A DNA stretch of 44,025 bases, taken from a virus. Position numbers and translations under genes: made by a program. Below, in pieces: positions 6,348 through 12,728 of this stretch. The notes below the pieces were generated by a model, which saw only the letters and a list, made by a program, of their open reading frames with translations, was not told the origin of the DNA and did no database searches. Position 1 is the stretch's first letter. The number at the start of each line of letters is the position of its first letter. The DNA is taken from positions 1-44,025 of the IMG/VR virus record IMGVR_UViG_3300047552_001348. The stretch is one strand, 5' to 3'.

Positions 6348-6671
6348 ATGGAACCAATCACAATGAGTGAACTGAACGAAAAGCTCAATAATTTTGTTGC
6401 TTTAGTTAATAACGATTTCGAACGGCAAGTAAATCAGTTCATGAATCGATGTAATGAACTGGACGCCAGTGTTGCTACAAATTCAAAAGAGATGCGAGAA
6501 GCATATCGACATTATCTGAATAAGCATACCGAGACAACTTTACAAAGCGAACGGTTACGGGCAGTGGTGCATCTGATTGCGGCATCTGGTCACACAATCT
6601 CGGTGTCGGATGCATTAGATACAGTGGCTGACATTGAAATGCGCCTACAAAATCGGCAAGAAATGAAATAA
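6348..6671 (+). CDS. Hypothetical coiled-coil protein, 107 aa
   Basis: It starts MEPITMSELNEKLNNFVALV and is almost entirely helical and charged, with heptad-like spacing through VNQFMNRCNELDASVATNSKEMREAYRHYLNKH. It carries one Cys and no membrane segment. I recognise no family. It lies eleven bases after nadV, with ribosome site aaggaaata, so it is co-transcribed with the NAD pair. It may simply be carried along. Its stop codon abuts the next promoter (6672). Confidence 0.65.
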   Translation: MEPITMSELNEKLNNFVALVNNDFERQVNQFMNRCNELDASVATNSKEMREAYRHYLNKHTETTLQSERLRAVVHLIAASGHTISVSDALDTVADIEMRLQNRQEMK

Positions 6672-6700
6672 TCTACACATAAGTTTCTCTGTGTTACAAT
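6672..6700 (+). promoter_or_regulatory. Early promoter, family member 2
   Basis: TCTACA 6672-6677, 17-bp spacer, TACAAT 6695-6700 with extended TG. The stop codon TAA of the upstream gene lies immediately before the -35 box. It drives the genes at 6727 and 6891. Confidence 0.8.
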
Positions 6701-6726
6701 AGATTCAATGACACGGAGAAACTAAA

Positions 6727-6894
6727 ATGTTCTTATCTAAACTACCACCAAAGATCATCACCTATTACTACAGAGATTATGATTGCTATGTTGCCTTTTA
6801 CCAAAATAGTAACGGCGACCAAGTAGGCGATTGTCAGTATGGCGCAACGAAACAAAAAGCAATTTATAATCTTCAGCGTGAGGTGAAACTATGA
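6727..6894 (+). CDS. Very small hypothetical protein, 55 aa
   Basis: It reads MFLSKLPPKIITYYYRDYDCYVAFYQNSNGD and then YGATKQKAIYNLQREVKL. It is aromatic-rich with a beta-like first half and a C-terminal helix (TKQKAIYNLQREV), a pattern common in small phage proteins. I recognise no family. It is the first gene behind the promoter at 6672, with ribosome site cggag. Its stop overlaps the next ATG (6891). Confidence 0.65.
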   Translation: MFLSKLPPKIITYYYRDYDCYVAFYQNSNGDQVGDCQYGATKQKAIYNLQREVKL

Positions 6895-7175
6895 TCGGTT
6901 ATCTGGACGGAAAATCAATTAAACAGTTGTTGTCGCTCGGAGTGACGAAGATTGTTTATTCGACTTCATCAACAATGGAGCATCTTGGTGACCTGACTGC
7001 TGTTTATTTCCTTGATGACAACTGCTACGAACAGGCGCACCAGACAATGTTGAGTAAAACATTTACTCAGTACAAAAGAAATTGGGGCGGAATCGTAAGT
7101 AGTTACTACGAAGTTCGCAAATTTTCTTATAAAGAAGAAGATTTACAGGATTCAGTAATCTATAGATTGATCTAA
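6891..7175 (+). CDS. Hypothetical protein, 94 aa
   Basis: It starts MIGYLDGKSIKQLLSLGVTKIVYSTSSTMEHLGDL. The protein looks like a mixed alpha/beta fold without Cys pairs or hydrophobic anchors. I recognise no family. It overlaps the upstream stop by ATGA and is the last gene of its unit. Downstream come a gene-free stretch and an intrinsic terminator near 7358-7407, so this pair forms a self-contained two-gene transcript. Confidence 0.65.
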   Translation: MIGYLDGKSIKQLLSLGVTKIVYSTSSTMEHLGDLTAVYFLDDNCYEQAHQTMLSKTFTQYKRNWGGIVSSYYEVRKFSYKEEDLQDSVIYRLI

Positions 7176-7357
7176 TGCATGGTGTAGTCGCGCTCACCTT
7201 ATTGTCGGAAGTGGAAACCACTCGGGAAAAACGACGTAATCAAAAGACCACATGACTCGCTTCGGCAGAATACTGTGGTAAATCCCGACCAAATACCGCT
7301 AGAACGCATTTAAACGGTGTTTGAGCAATCATTTCTGTTAAGTAGTACCAATGTAGC
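7176..7357 (+). other. Gene-free stretch with hairpin potential, possible small RNA
   Basis: There is no coding frame with a plausible start and ribosome site. A hairpin is possible where CCACA near 7240 faces TGTGG near 7274, with a GC-rich segment (gactcgcttcggc) in its loop. The last part (from about 7300) carries the AGAACGCATTTAAAC repeat that recurs at two other intergenic sites. The stretch ends in a terminator, so any transcript reaching it could yield a small 3' RNA. It is not a tRNA. Confidence 0.35.
7300..7357 (+). repeat. Intergenic AGAACGCATT element, copy A
   Basis: TAGAACGCATTTAAAC followed by AGTAGTACCAATGTAGCC and then GTTTAAA-type segments. Related copies lie at 16368-16460 and 26775-26870. 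All three occur between transcription units. Confidence 0.55.
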
Positions 7358-7407
7358 CAAACCGATTTAAAACGATTATACGCCGTTTAAATCGGTTTTA
7401 CTTTTTG
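7358..7407 (+). terminator. Intrinsic terminator
   Basis: AACCGATTTAAA (7359-7370) is complementary to TTTAAATCGGTT (7386-7397) and is followed by a T-rich run (ttactttttg). It lies ahead of the promoter at 7418, so it closes the 6727-7175 unit. Confidence 0.7.
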
Positions 7408-7417
7408 TGAAAAATAA

Positions 7418-7447
7418 TCTACACATAAAGTTTCTCTGTGATACAAT
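7418..7447 (+). promoter_or_regulatory. Early promoter, family member 3
   Basis: TCTACA 7418-7423, 18-bp spacer, TGTGATACAAT ending at 7447. The class A leader follows (aactccatcgacaac), in which AACTCC faces GGAGTT at the ribosome site of the gene at 7479. Confidence 0.85.
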
Positions 7448-7478
7448 AACTCCATCGACAACGAAACCGGAGTTCAAA

Positions 7479-7826
7479 ATGACTTACACAGTTTTCCAAT
7501 TCAATCTGACAATCGCCGAATCCAACATGGTCAACGCGCTCGGTTGGGATGATGCAGCAAACAAAAGTGAACGTGTCGCCGCGTTTCTGAAAAAGAGAGA
7601 AAATGTTACAAACGCAAAGGCAGCTTTTAAATTTTATGAAACTGTTGCTGACATTAACGCAAAATCTCTTGATGAGGTGTTCGGTATTGGAAATGGTGTT
7701 GGTGATAAGAGCAAACTGGTAGCGCGCCCTAACGTAACAATGTGCTCAGTCAGTGTAGGTGATGTTATCTTGACGCCACAAGGCGACCTCTACATGGTTG
7801 CTCCTGTTGGTTTCGCTAAAATCTGA
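7479..7826 (+). CDS. Small conserved phage protein, 115 aa
   Basis: It starts MTYTVFQFNLTIAESNMVNALGWDDAANKSERVAAFLKKR, has a central helical part, and ends in a beta-rich segment (SVSVGDVILTPQGDLYMVAPVGFAKI). That pattern suggests a small C-terminal SH3-like or beta-barrel part (sVGDvi...G..y.Va..GF). I recognise no named family. The ATG at 7479 follows ggagttcaaa directly behind the promoter at 7418. The upstream extension in the same frame runs through the promoter and is not coding. Confidence 0.7.
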   Translation: MTYTVFQFNLTIAESNMVNALGWDDAANKSERVAAFLKKRENVTNAKAAFKFYETVADINAKSLDEVFGIGNGVGDKSKLVARPNVTMCSVSVGDVILTPQGDLYMVAPVGFAKI

Positions 7827-7836
7827 GGTGAAACCA

Positions 7837-8079
7837 ATGAAACAAAAAATTAGTTTTCTGACTGCATCGAAGTTCAGTGAAGTTCTGCATGGGATGCGGC
7901 TAGACGATGCACGCGCATTGTTAGGTTATTGGGAGTTTCTGGTTGACACGTTTCCCCATGCAACGTGGCGCGAAATTTTTCGTGAAATTTGTGTCTTTGC
8001 GCGTGAATTAAGGGTACTGGAAGGGGAACCGGGTCTACCTTTTCACGAATCTGAGATGCTACGTTTCAAGAAAAGATAA
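7837..8079 (+). CDS. Hypothetical protein, 80 aa
   Basis: The protein starts MKQKISFLTASKFSEVLHGMRLDDARALLGYWEFLVDTF and is mainly helical, with aromatic residues (YWEF, ATWREIFREI) and an Arg-rich end. I recognise no family. The ATG at 7837 lies ten bases after the upstream stop, with gaggtgaaacc as ribosome site, so it is the second gene of the 7418 transcript. Its stop TAA (8077-8079) immediately precedes the next promoter's -35 box. Confidence 0.65.
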   Translation: MKQKISFLTASKFSEVLHGMRLDDARALLGYWEFLVDTFPHATWREIFREICVFARELRVLEGEPGLPFHESEMLRFKKR

Positions 8080-8108
8080 TCTACACATAAGTTTGCCTGT
8101 GATACAAT
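8080..8108 (+). promoter_or_regulatory. Early promoter, family member 4
   Basis: TCTACA 8080-8085, 17-bp spacer, TACAAT 8103-8108 with extended TG. The class B leader (gattcaacaaaacaggagttaatc) leads to the membrane-protein gene at 8134. Confidence 0.85.
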
Positions 8109-8133
8109 AGATTCAACAAAACAGGAGTTAATC

Positions 8134-8367
8134 ATGTTCAATTACACAGTAGTCGGTTACTTTATTTTCAGTAGCCTCTTGTTCATGGGATTCATTTACA
8201 CACAAAGAAAAACAGATGATGTGACTGCACCCGATCTTGTGGGATTCGCGCTCGTTTCATTCTTGCCAATGATCAATGTGCTTGTCGTCATTATTGCTTT
8301 TATTAATTTCATGGCAAACCCGACCCCAAAAGTTATTTTTAAGAAGTTTGGCGACAAATCTACATAA
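8134..8367 (+). CDS. Small membrane protein with two transmembrane segments, 77 aa
   Basis: Two hydrophobic stretches are clear. The first, about residues 4-22 (YTVVGYFIFSSLLFMGFIY), is followed by a charged loop (TQRKTDDVTAPD). The second, about 36-62, is VGFALVSFLPMINVLVVII and beyond. The tail is basic (KVIFKKFGDKST), so both ends probably face the cytoplasm. It is expressed from its own promoter (8080) with ribosome site caggag. Early phage membrane proteins of this size often act in superinfection exclusion or takeover, but nothing in the sequence fixes a role. Confidence 0.75.
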   Translation: MFNYTVVGYFIFSSLLFMGFIYTQRKTDDVTAPDLVGFALVSFLPMINVLVVIIAFINFMANPTPKVIFKKFGDKST

Positions 8368-8387
8368 ACTGTTTCATGTGATACAAT
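8359..8387 (+). promoter_or_regulatory. Early promoter, family member 5
   Basis: TCTACA 8359-8364 lies inside the last codons of the upstream gene. A 17-bp spacer and TGTGATACAAT (ending 8387) follow. The class B leader precedes the GTG start at 8413. Confidence 0.8.
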
Positions 8388-8412
8388 AGATTCAACAAAA
8401 CAGGAGTTTATC

Positions 8413-8580
8413 GTGGCAAACATACCGTATGAAGCGTTTTTCATTTCTTTTCCTCGAATCATTGATGGCGCAGGAAATTATGTGACTCGATGCGGGGAAG
8501 TTGTTGAAGTCACCGATACTTCTGGATATCATTGGAAGCGCGGCGTTTATTCCAACGGATTGCCTGAATATAATATATAA
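8413..8580 (+). pseudogene. 5' part of a small gene split by the IS607 element
   Basis: A GTG start at 8413 with ribosome site caggag encodes VANIPYEAFFISFPRIIDGA...GVYSNGLPEYNI and stops at 8580. The last codons lie inside the insertion element. If the sequence between 8572 and 10483 is removed, the frame continues from GLPEY directly into WHVSGRIFSNRETVNDIVSKL (10484-10546) and stops at a TGA overlapping the next ATG. The intact product would be about 75 residues. The truncated form may still be made, because promoter and ribosome site are intact. Family unknown. Confidence 0.65.
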
Positions 8581-8624
8581 ATAAATAATCCAACCAAAAA
8601 CTATATAATATTTACCAAAAGTTT

Positions 8625-9218
8625 ATGATTAAGTTGAGTAAATTTGCTAAAGACCTAGGTGTTACCAAAATGACTTTATGGAACTGGAAATCTGCCGGTA
8701 AACTAAAGTTCCATAAAATCGGCGGTATGAATTTTGTTGACACAGAAACATATAATAAATTTATCGGCGTCAAAGAGAAAAGCGAAGAAAAAATCGTTAT
8801 ATACTGTCGTGTTAGTAGCACAGTCAATAAAACTAATCTAGAATCTCAAAAAGATAGGATGATTTCATATTGCACTGCTCGCGGATATAAAATTCATGAT
8901 GTAATAACAGAATTTGGTTCTGGTCTTAACGATTCGCGCCCAAAATTACAAAAGTTATTATCCGAACAAGATTTTACCAAGATTGTCGTTGAACACAAAG
9001 ACCGACTGACTCGGTTTGGTTTTAATTACATAGAAACTATGCTTCGTGCGAATAAAAAAGAAATAGAAGTCGTGAACCAAGTTTCTGTCGGGAATGAAGA
9101 TATCGTACAAGATTTCGTGTCAGAGATAACATCTTTCTGCGCCAGAATTTATGGTAAACGGCGCAGTAAGAGAAAAACAATTGAACTAATAGAGACATTG
9201 AAAGTAGACAAACAATAA
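8625..9218 (+). CDS. tnpA: IS607-family serine recombinase TnpA
   Basis: This is the transposase that cuts and rejoins DNA through a serine. Residues 1-48 form a MerR-like helix-turn-helix (KLSKFAKDLGVTKMTLWNWKSAGKL). The resolvase-type catalytic domain follows with YCRVSS (Ser64 the likely nucleophile), then LESQKDRMISYCTARGY and VVEHKDRLTRFGF. The HTH-before-catalytic-domain order and the 197-aa length are typical of IS607 enzymes. It reads into tnpB after 25 bases. A TATAAT-like box lies upstream at about 8604-8609, so the element may carry its own promoter. There are no frame breaks and it appears functional. Confidence 0.95.
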   Translation: MIKLSKFAKDLGVTKMTLWNWKSAGKLKFHKIGGMNFVDTETYNKFIGVKEKSEEKIVIYCRVSSTVNKTNLESQKDRMISYCTARGYKIHDVITEFGSGLNDSRPKLQKLLSEQDFTKIVVEHKDRLTRFGFNYIETMLRANKKEIEVVNQVSVGNEDIVQDFVSEITSFCARIYGKRRSKRKTIELIETLKVDKQ

Positions 9219-9243
9219 ATAACTATATAATTTTTATAGTTTT

Positions 9244-10479
9244 ATGATGCCAAAACAAATTCGAGCCTACAAATATAGGGTATACCCAACAAAAGAGCAG
9301 TCTAAATTTTTGGATTCTACTTTTGGTTGCGTGCGTTTTGTTTGGAATCAACTGGTGGCAAATTTCAATTCATATAGCAAGGACGGTCCGAACCGACCGA
9401 TGGATGAAAAGATATTGAAAGATATGCCTGAGTTTTCTTGGCTCAATGATACAATAAGTTATGCGCTTCAGCAAAAACGCATGGATTTCATTGAAACAAA
9501 GAAGCAATATTTTAACCCTTCAAGGAAAACAAAACTTGGTAGGATGAAATTTAAGAAAAAGGGCGTGTCAACAGATTCTTTCAGAATACCGGGGCAGGCT
9601 ATAGGCTTCAATAAATTCATAAATTTCGATACCAGTAAAATTAAACTGCCTAAAATGTCTCCATTGAAGGTGGTCATTGATAGAAAGTTTTATGGGCAGG
9701 TCAAGTCGGTTACTGTCTCTAAAAATAAAACAAACCAATATTTTGTATCTGTTCTAGTTGAAGAAGACGTAGTTCTTTACGAACAAACAGGTAAAACTAT
9801 TGGTGTTGATCTTGGATTAACAGATTTGTGCATTCTTAGTAACGGAATGAAAATCTCTAATCCAAAATGGTTTCGTAAAAACCAAGCGAAGCTAAAAACC
9901 GCACAGCAGCACTTTAGTAGAAAACAAGAAGGTTCCAATAGAAGGGAAATACAAAGAACAAAAGTTGCTAGAATTCACAGAGAAGTTAGTAACCAGCGAT
10001 CTTTTATTCACCACAATATCAGTTCTTGGCTTGTAAAAAATTATGATACGATTGTAATGGAAGACTTGAACATAAAAGGAATGCTGAAGAATAGAAAATT
10101 ATCAAAATCTATATCTGATGCATCATGGTCATCATTGGTGTCAATGATTTCATATAAATCTAATTGGCGAGGTAGAACTTTCCATAAAATAGATCGTTTC
10201 TACCCTTCTAGTAAGACATGTTCTTCTTGTGGTCATAGAATTGAAAAGATGGAGCTATCGATAAGAGAGTGGGATTGTCCTTCTTGTGGTTCCCATCATA
10301 ATAGAGACTTGAATGCTGCTGTTAACATTTACAATAAAGGTATGAATGACCTTTATGGATTCACATCGGACGAATCAGCCGATTACAGACATAGAGAGGA
10401 TGTAAGTCTTTTGGAGTTACCAAAAGCAACCTCGTTGAAATGTCTAGTCAGTTTTATAGATTTTTATAAAACGGCATGA
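9244..10479 (+). CDS. tnpB: TnpB, RNA-guided RuvC-type nuclease of the IS607 element
   Basis: The 411-aa protein has an N-terminal IRAYKYRVYPTKEQ block typical of TnpB. The split RuvC active site is complete: D189 in GVDLGL, E273 in MEDLNIKGM and D355 in HHNRDLNAAVNI. A zinc finger, CSSCG...CPSCG (C326, C329, C345, C348), sits between the last two. TnpB proteins are the ancestors of Cas12 and cut DNA guided by an omega RNA made from the element's right end, which helps keep the element in place. The hairpin at 10451-10472 is a candidate part of that RNA. The start ATG-ATG at 9244/9247 is ambiguous by one codon. Confidence 0.95.
   Translation: MMPKQIRAYKYRVYPTKEQSKFLDSTFGCVRFVWNQLVANFNSYSKDGPNRPMDEKILKDMPEFSWLNDTISYALQQKRMDFIETKKQYFNPSRKTKLGRMKFKKKGVSTDSFRIPGQAIGFNKFINFDTSKIKLPKMSPLKVVIDRKFYGQVKSVTVSKNKTNQYFVSVLVEEDVVLYEQTGKTIGVDLGLTDLCILSNGMKISNPKWFRKNQAKLKTAQQHFSRKQEGSNRREIQRTKVARIHREVSNQRSFIHHNISSWLVKNYDTIVMEDLNIKGMLKNRKLSKSISDASWSSLVSMISYKSNWRGRTFHKIDRFYPSSKTCSSCGHRIEKMELSIREWDCPSCGSHHNRDLNAAVNIYNKGMNDLYGFTSDESADYRHREDVSLLELPKATSLKCLVSFIDFYKTA
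10451..10472 (+). other. Hairpin at the 3' end of IS607 tnpB, possible omega RNA element
   Basis: GTTTTATA (10451-10458) is complementary to TATAAAAC (10465-10472). It sits 11 bases inside the inferred right end of the element, overlapping the last tnpB codons, which is where the scaffold of a TnpB guide RNA ends in related elements. Confidence 0.4.
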
Positions 10480-10480
10480 T

Positions 10481-10549
10481 TATTGGCATGTTAGTGGTAG
10501 AATCTTTTCTAACCGTGAAACTGTAAATGACATTGTGAGTAAATTATGA
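10481..10549 (+). pseudogene. 3' part of the gene split by the IS607 element
   Basis: Reading from TAT at 10481 gives YWHVSGRIFSNRETVNDIVSKL and a TGA (10547-10549) that overlaps the ATG of the next gene, the arrangement used by intact operon genes here. It has no start of its own. It joins in frame to the 5' part at 8413-8571 once the element is removed. It is a remnant, not an independent gene. Confidence 0.65.
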
Positions 10550-10812
10550 AAACGAAACCACGTTACGAAACAGTATTACAAATTTCGCGAGTTATGTTGG
10601 ACGAAGTAGAACACGAAATTCAGGTCAGAAAAATCAACGGTGCTTATCACGTTAGATGTTTCACTAACGGAATCTTGAACCAAGAGGCTCGGTGCTTTAG
10701 TAAGACAGACATTTCCTATACCGCACGTGATCTTTTGCGAACCGAGGATAAGTGTGGTAACTGGTCTTATTTTGCAATGTCTGCAAGAGAAAGGTTAAAC
10801 CGAAATGCGTAA
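10546..10812 (+). CDS. Hypothetical protein, 88 aa
   Basis: It starts MKTKPRYETVLQISRVMLDEVEHEIQVRKINGAYHVRCFTNG and has a beta-strand-rich middle and a Cys in each half. I recognise no family. Before insertion of the IS607 element it was translationally coupled to the split gene upstream (ATGA overlap), and it lost that distal promoter context through the insertion. Its stop overlaps the next start (10805) by eight bases. Confidence 0.65.
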   Translation: MKTKPRYETVLQISRVMLDEVEHEIQVRKINGAYHVRCFTNGILNQEARCFSKTDISYTARDLLRTEDKCGNWSYFAMSARERLNRNA

Positions 10813-11260
10813 ATTCTTTACCGACTATCCATTCGAGGAAGATGACCACTCGATCAAGGAAGTCACGTTACTTGCTTATGATGACAACAAATACGCGATT
10901 GTTGAATGGAACAGCGAAAGATACGAATGCAAGCTAGGGTATCTTTACTATGACGAACAGATGACTAAAATTCTGCTGCATGCACATCCTGCCGTGATTG
11001 CGGTGAGCCATGATCCCGATGATCGGTTAACACGAAAACAAATTGCAAGGAAACGTAAAGCAAGGAAACCTAAAATCCGTTATTGTATTTACATCTACTT
11101 TACTGTTGGCAGAGATTGTGTTAAAATCAGTTTGAAGACTCGCAAGAACACATCAAAAGTTCTGGAACGAATGCGGCATAAAGAAGGTGTTCGCGATATC
11201 GCGATCTACCGACAACACAAAGACTCATGGGACGTTTATTGTCAACCACCTAACAGCTAA
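10805..11260 (+). CDS. Hypothetical protein whose end lies in an insertion element, 151 aa
   Basis: The protein starts MRKFFTDYPFEEDDHSIKEV, has a Lys/Arg-rich stretch (TRKQIARKRKARKPKIRYC), and ends SWDVYCQPPNS. Its final codons and stop fall in the palindrome that forms the right end of the tnpB-only element (11249-11271), so the native C-terminus has probably been replaced. A coding remnant on the far side (12612-12728) could be the missing end and can be joined in frame at a plausible boundary. I recognise no family. The first half looks like two small beta domains. Confidence 0.6.
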   Translation: MRKFFTDYPFEEDDHSIKEVTLLAYDDNKYAIVEWNSERYECKLGYLYYDEQMTKILLHAHPAVIAVSHDPDDRLTRKQIARKRKARKPKIRYCIYIYFTVGRDCVKISLKTRKNTSKVLERMRHKEGVRDIAIYRQHKDSWDVYCQPPNS

Positions 11261-11271
11261 ATACTGTTAGG
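11249..11271 (-). repeat. Right-end palindrome of the tnpB-only element
   Basis: CCTAACAG (11249-11256) and CTGTTAGG (11264-11271) around a 7-nt loop. It overlaps the tnpB stop codon on the minus strand and the stop of the interrupted plus-strand gene. On the minus strand it would be the 3' end of a guide RNA, followed by flanking DNA as guide. Confidence 0.7.
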
Positions 11272-12521
11272 CTTGCTTGCTCCCCATTCCAACCAGTTCG
11301 TTTAGAACTGGACCTCTCGATTTTCATAGAATGTTTCTGCAAAGCCATTGGAGGCGAAGCCTCCAATTCCAGTGTTGCGCTGGAATTTTGTTTAGAATCA
11401 TAAAGATCAATTTGACCTTGATTCAGAATGTTTATAGCAGCGTTTAGGTCACGGTCATGGTGCTCGTTACAAACTGGACAAGTCCATTCACGAACATCGA
11501 GATTCAGTTTGTCAAGTTTGTAACCACAGCAAGAACAAGTCTTGGATGATGGGAGCCAACGGTTGATTTCATGAACAGTCTTTCCAGCATAATTTGCTTT
11601 ATACTTGATCATATTCTTCAAAGTAGACCAAGCGGTTTCGTGTATCTTTCTTGATAACCTACGATTCTTCAACATTCCATTGACGTTTAAATCTTCAAGG
11701 TATATTGCGTCAAAATTATTAACCAAGTAACGAGAAATCAGATGATAATATTCATTCCTCATTCGAGTTAGTCTTGAATACAATTTTGCTACAACTAAAC
11801 GCTGTTTATGATAAGAATTAGACCCTTTTGTTTTACGAGCAAGGATTCTTTGTGCTCTTTTCAATGCTTTCTTGGTTCTTGAAAGCATTTGTTCTGGATG
11901 ATTGAATTTGACTCCTGTTGATAAAATAGCTAAATCTCTAAGCCCAAAGTCAATACCAACTTCCCGATGAGTCATTTGCTTCAACTGGATAGTTTCATCG
12001 ACCAGAATGGAAATATAATAACGACCATCAGTATTCTTAGAAACAGTTGCTTGTTTAATTGTTCCTACGAATTGACGATGAATAATACACTTGATGCTCT
12101 TGATCTTTGGAACGGTAATTAAATTATTCTCAAAATCAATTTTGATGCCACGAGTTCTGTAACTCTGTCTGGAATTTTTTGACTTGAAGGTAGGGGGCTT
12201 AACATTCGGACCTTTTCGTTTTCCTGTAATAGAAGCAAAGAAATTTTTGTATGCTACACTTAAATCTTCTGATGAACTTTTTAAGACCCAATCATCAATC
12301 CCACGAAGCCAATCGGTATCTTCTTGTTTCTTCAATTCTGTAATCAACTTGTTACAATCAAAGTTACTCAAGTGGGTTTCTTTATTATCAAACCGAGTTT
12401 TTTGTTCATTGAGAAAATGATTGAAAATCCAACGCTTCGCACCAAAGAACTGTGCCAGCGTTGCTGTTTGAGCAACATCTGGATACAGTCTGTATTTGTA
12501 GGCGCGAAGTTGGGTTGACAT
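11250..12521 (-). CDS. tnpB: TnpB, RNA-guided RuvC-type nuclease of a tnpA-less element
   Basis: The 423-aa protein begins MSTQLRAYKYRLYP. It keeps all RuvC residues (D191 in GIDFGL, E276 in LEDLNVNGM, D358 in HHDRDLNAAINI) and the zinc-finger cysteines C329, C332, C348 and C351. It is clearly related to the TnpB at 9244 but not a recent copy, since the alignable blocks differ at many positions. It is encoded against the direction of the surrounding genes. The last residues (about 395-423) extend into the element's right end. It appears intact. By analogy it should cut DNA matching its flank-derived guide. Confidence 0.95.
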   Translation of the reverse strand: MSTQLRAYKYRLYPDVAQTATLAQFFGAKRWIFNHFLNEQKTRFDNKETHLSNFDCNKLITELKKQEDTDWLRGIDDWVLKSSSEDLSVAYKNFFASITGKRKGPNVKPPTFKSKNSRQSYRTRGIKIDFENNLITVPKIKSIKCIIHRQFVGTIKQATVSKNTDGRYYISILVDETIQLKQMTHREVGIDFGLRDLAILSTGVKFNHPEQMLSRTKKALKRAQRILARKTKGSNSYHKQRLVVAKLYSRLTRMRNEYYHLISRYLVNNFDAIYLEDLNVNGMLKNRRLSRKIHETAWSTLKNMIKYKANYAGKTVHEINRWLPSSKTCSCCGYKLDKLNLDVREWTCPVCNEHHDRDLNAAINILNQGQIDLYDSKQNSSATLELEASPPMALQKHSMKIERSSSKRTGWNGEQASLTVFSC

Positions 12522-12576
12522 AATGGGATGTTTGTTGTATAATCGTATTTAAGATAAGATTTTTAACGCAATTCCT

Positions 12577-12599
12577 CCTAACGATCTTTAGTCGTTAGG
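12577..12599 (-). repeat. Left-end palindrome of the tnpB-only element
   Basis: CCTAACGA (12577-12584) and TCGTTAGG (12592-12599) around a 7-nt loop, similar in sequence to the right-end palindrome. It lies about 55 bases upstream of the tnpB start on the minus strand. Confidence 0.7.
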
Positions 12600-12611
12600 T
12601 TTCCTTACTAA

Positions 12612-12728
12612 AACAAGAATGAAGAATTCTTCTGTCATTCCGTTAAACTAGGCGATGGTGATGCACCTGTGGCTTGCTTGGAATGCTCATGGGAAGGGTT
12701 CAAGTACAACTTATTGGAATCAACATGA
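12612..12728 (+). pseudogene. 3' remnant of a gene interrupted by the tnpB-only element
   Basis: The frame from 12612 encodes NKNEEFFCHSVKLGDGDAPV then ACLECSWEGFKYNLLEST and a TGA that overlaps the next ATG (12725). A stop (12609-12611) and the element lie just upstream, so no start remains. The CH...CLEC spacing suggests a small zinc knuckle. It may be the lost C-terminus of the protein at 10805. A join such as ...CQP|NKNEEFF keeps the frame, but the boundary cannot be proved here. A 22-base block inside it recurs at 13124-13145. Confidence 0.55.

Larger units (their letters stand above)
8572..10483 (+). mobile_element. IS607-type element (tnpA plus tnpB)
   Basis: It contains a serine recombinase of the IS607 type followed by tnpB in the same direction. 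The ends are inferred from the split gene: TAT occurs at both junctions (8569-8571 and 10481-10483), consistent with a short core exchanged by a serine recombinase and with no long target duplication. There are no terminal inverted repeats, as expected for IS607. AACTATATAAT occurs upstream of both transposon genes (8599-8609 and 9221-9231). An AT-rich hairpin lies near the right end (10451-10472). Confidence 0.75.
11247..12605 (-). mobile_element. tnpB-only IS200/IS605-type (IS1341-like) element
   Basis: It is bounded by two similar palindromes. CCTAACGA...TCGTTAGG (12577-12599) is at the left end and CCTAACAG...CTGTTAGG (11249-11271) at the right end, read on the minus strand. Both have 8-bp arms with 7-nt loops. 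Subterminal hairpins of this kind are recognised by the Y1 transposase TnpA of IS200/IS605. No tnpA is present, so movement would need a transposase in trans. The exact ends are not fixed, because these elements make no target duplication. Confidence 0.75.

Noticed and set aside
7240-7280. GACTCGCTTCGGCAG resembles the 5' part of eukaryotic U6 RNA.
   Set aside because: The match is short, no other U6 features are present, and the context is a phage intergenic region.
9219-9243. AACTATA...TATAGTT before tnpB as an independent terminator between tnpA and tnpB.
   Set aside because: It is a 7-bp AT-only stem without a T-run beyond the loop and overlaps a likely -10 box; a promoter role is at least as likely.
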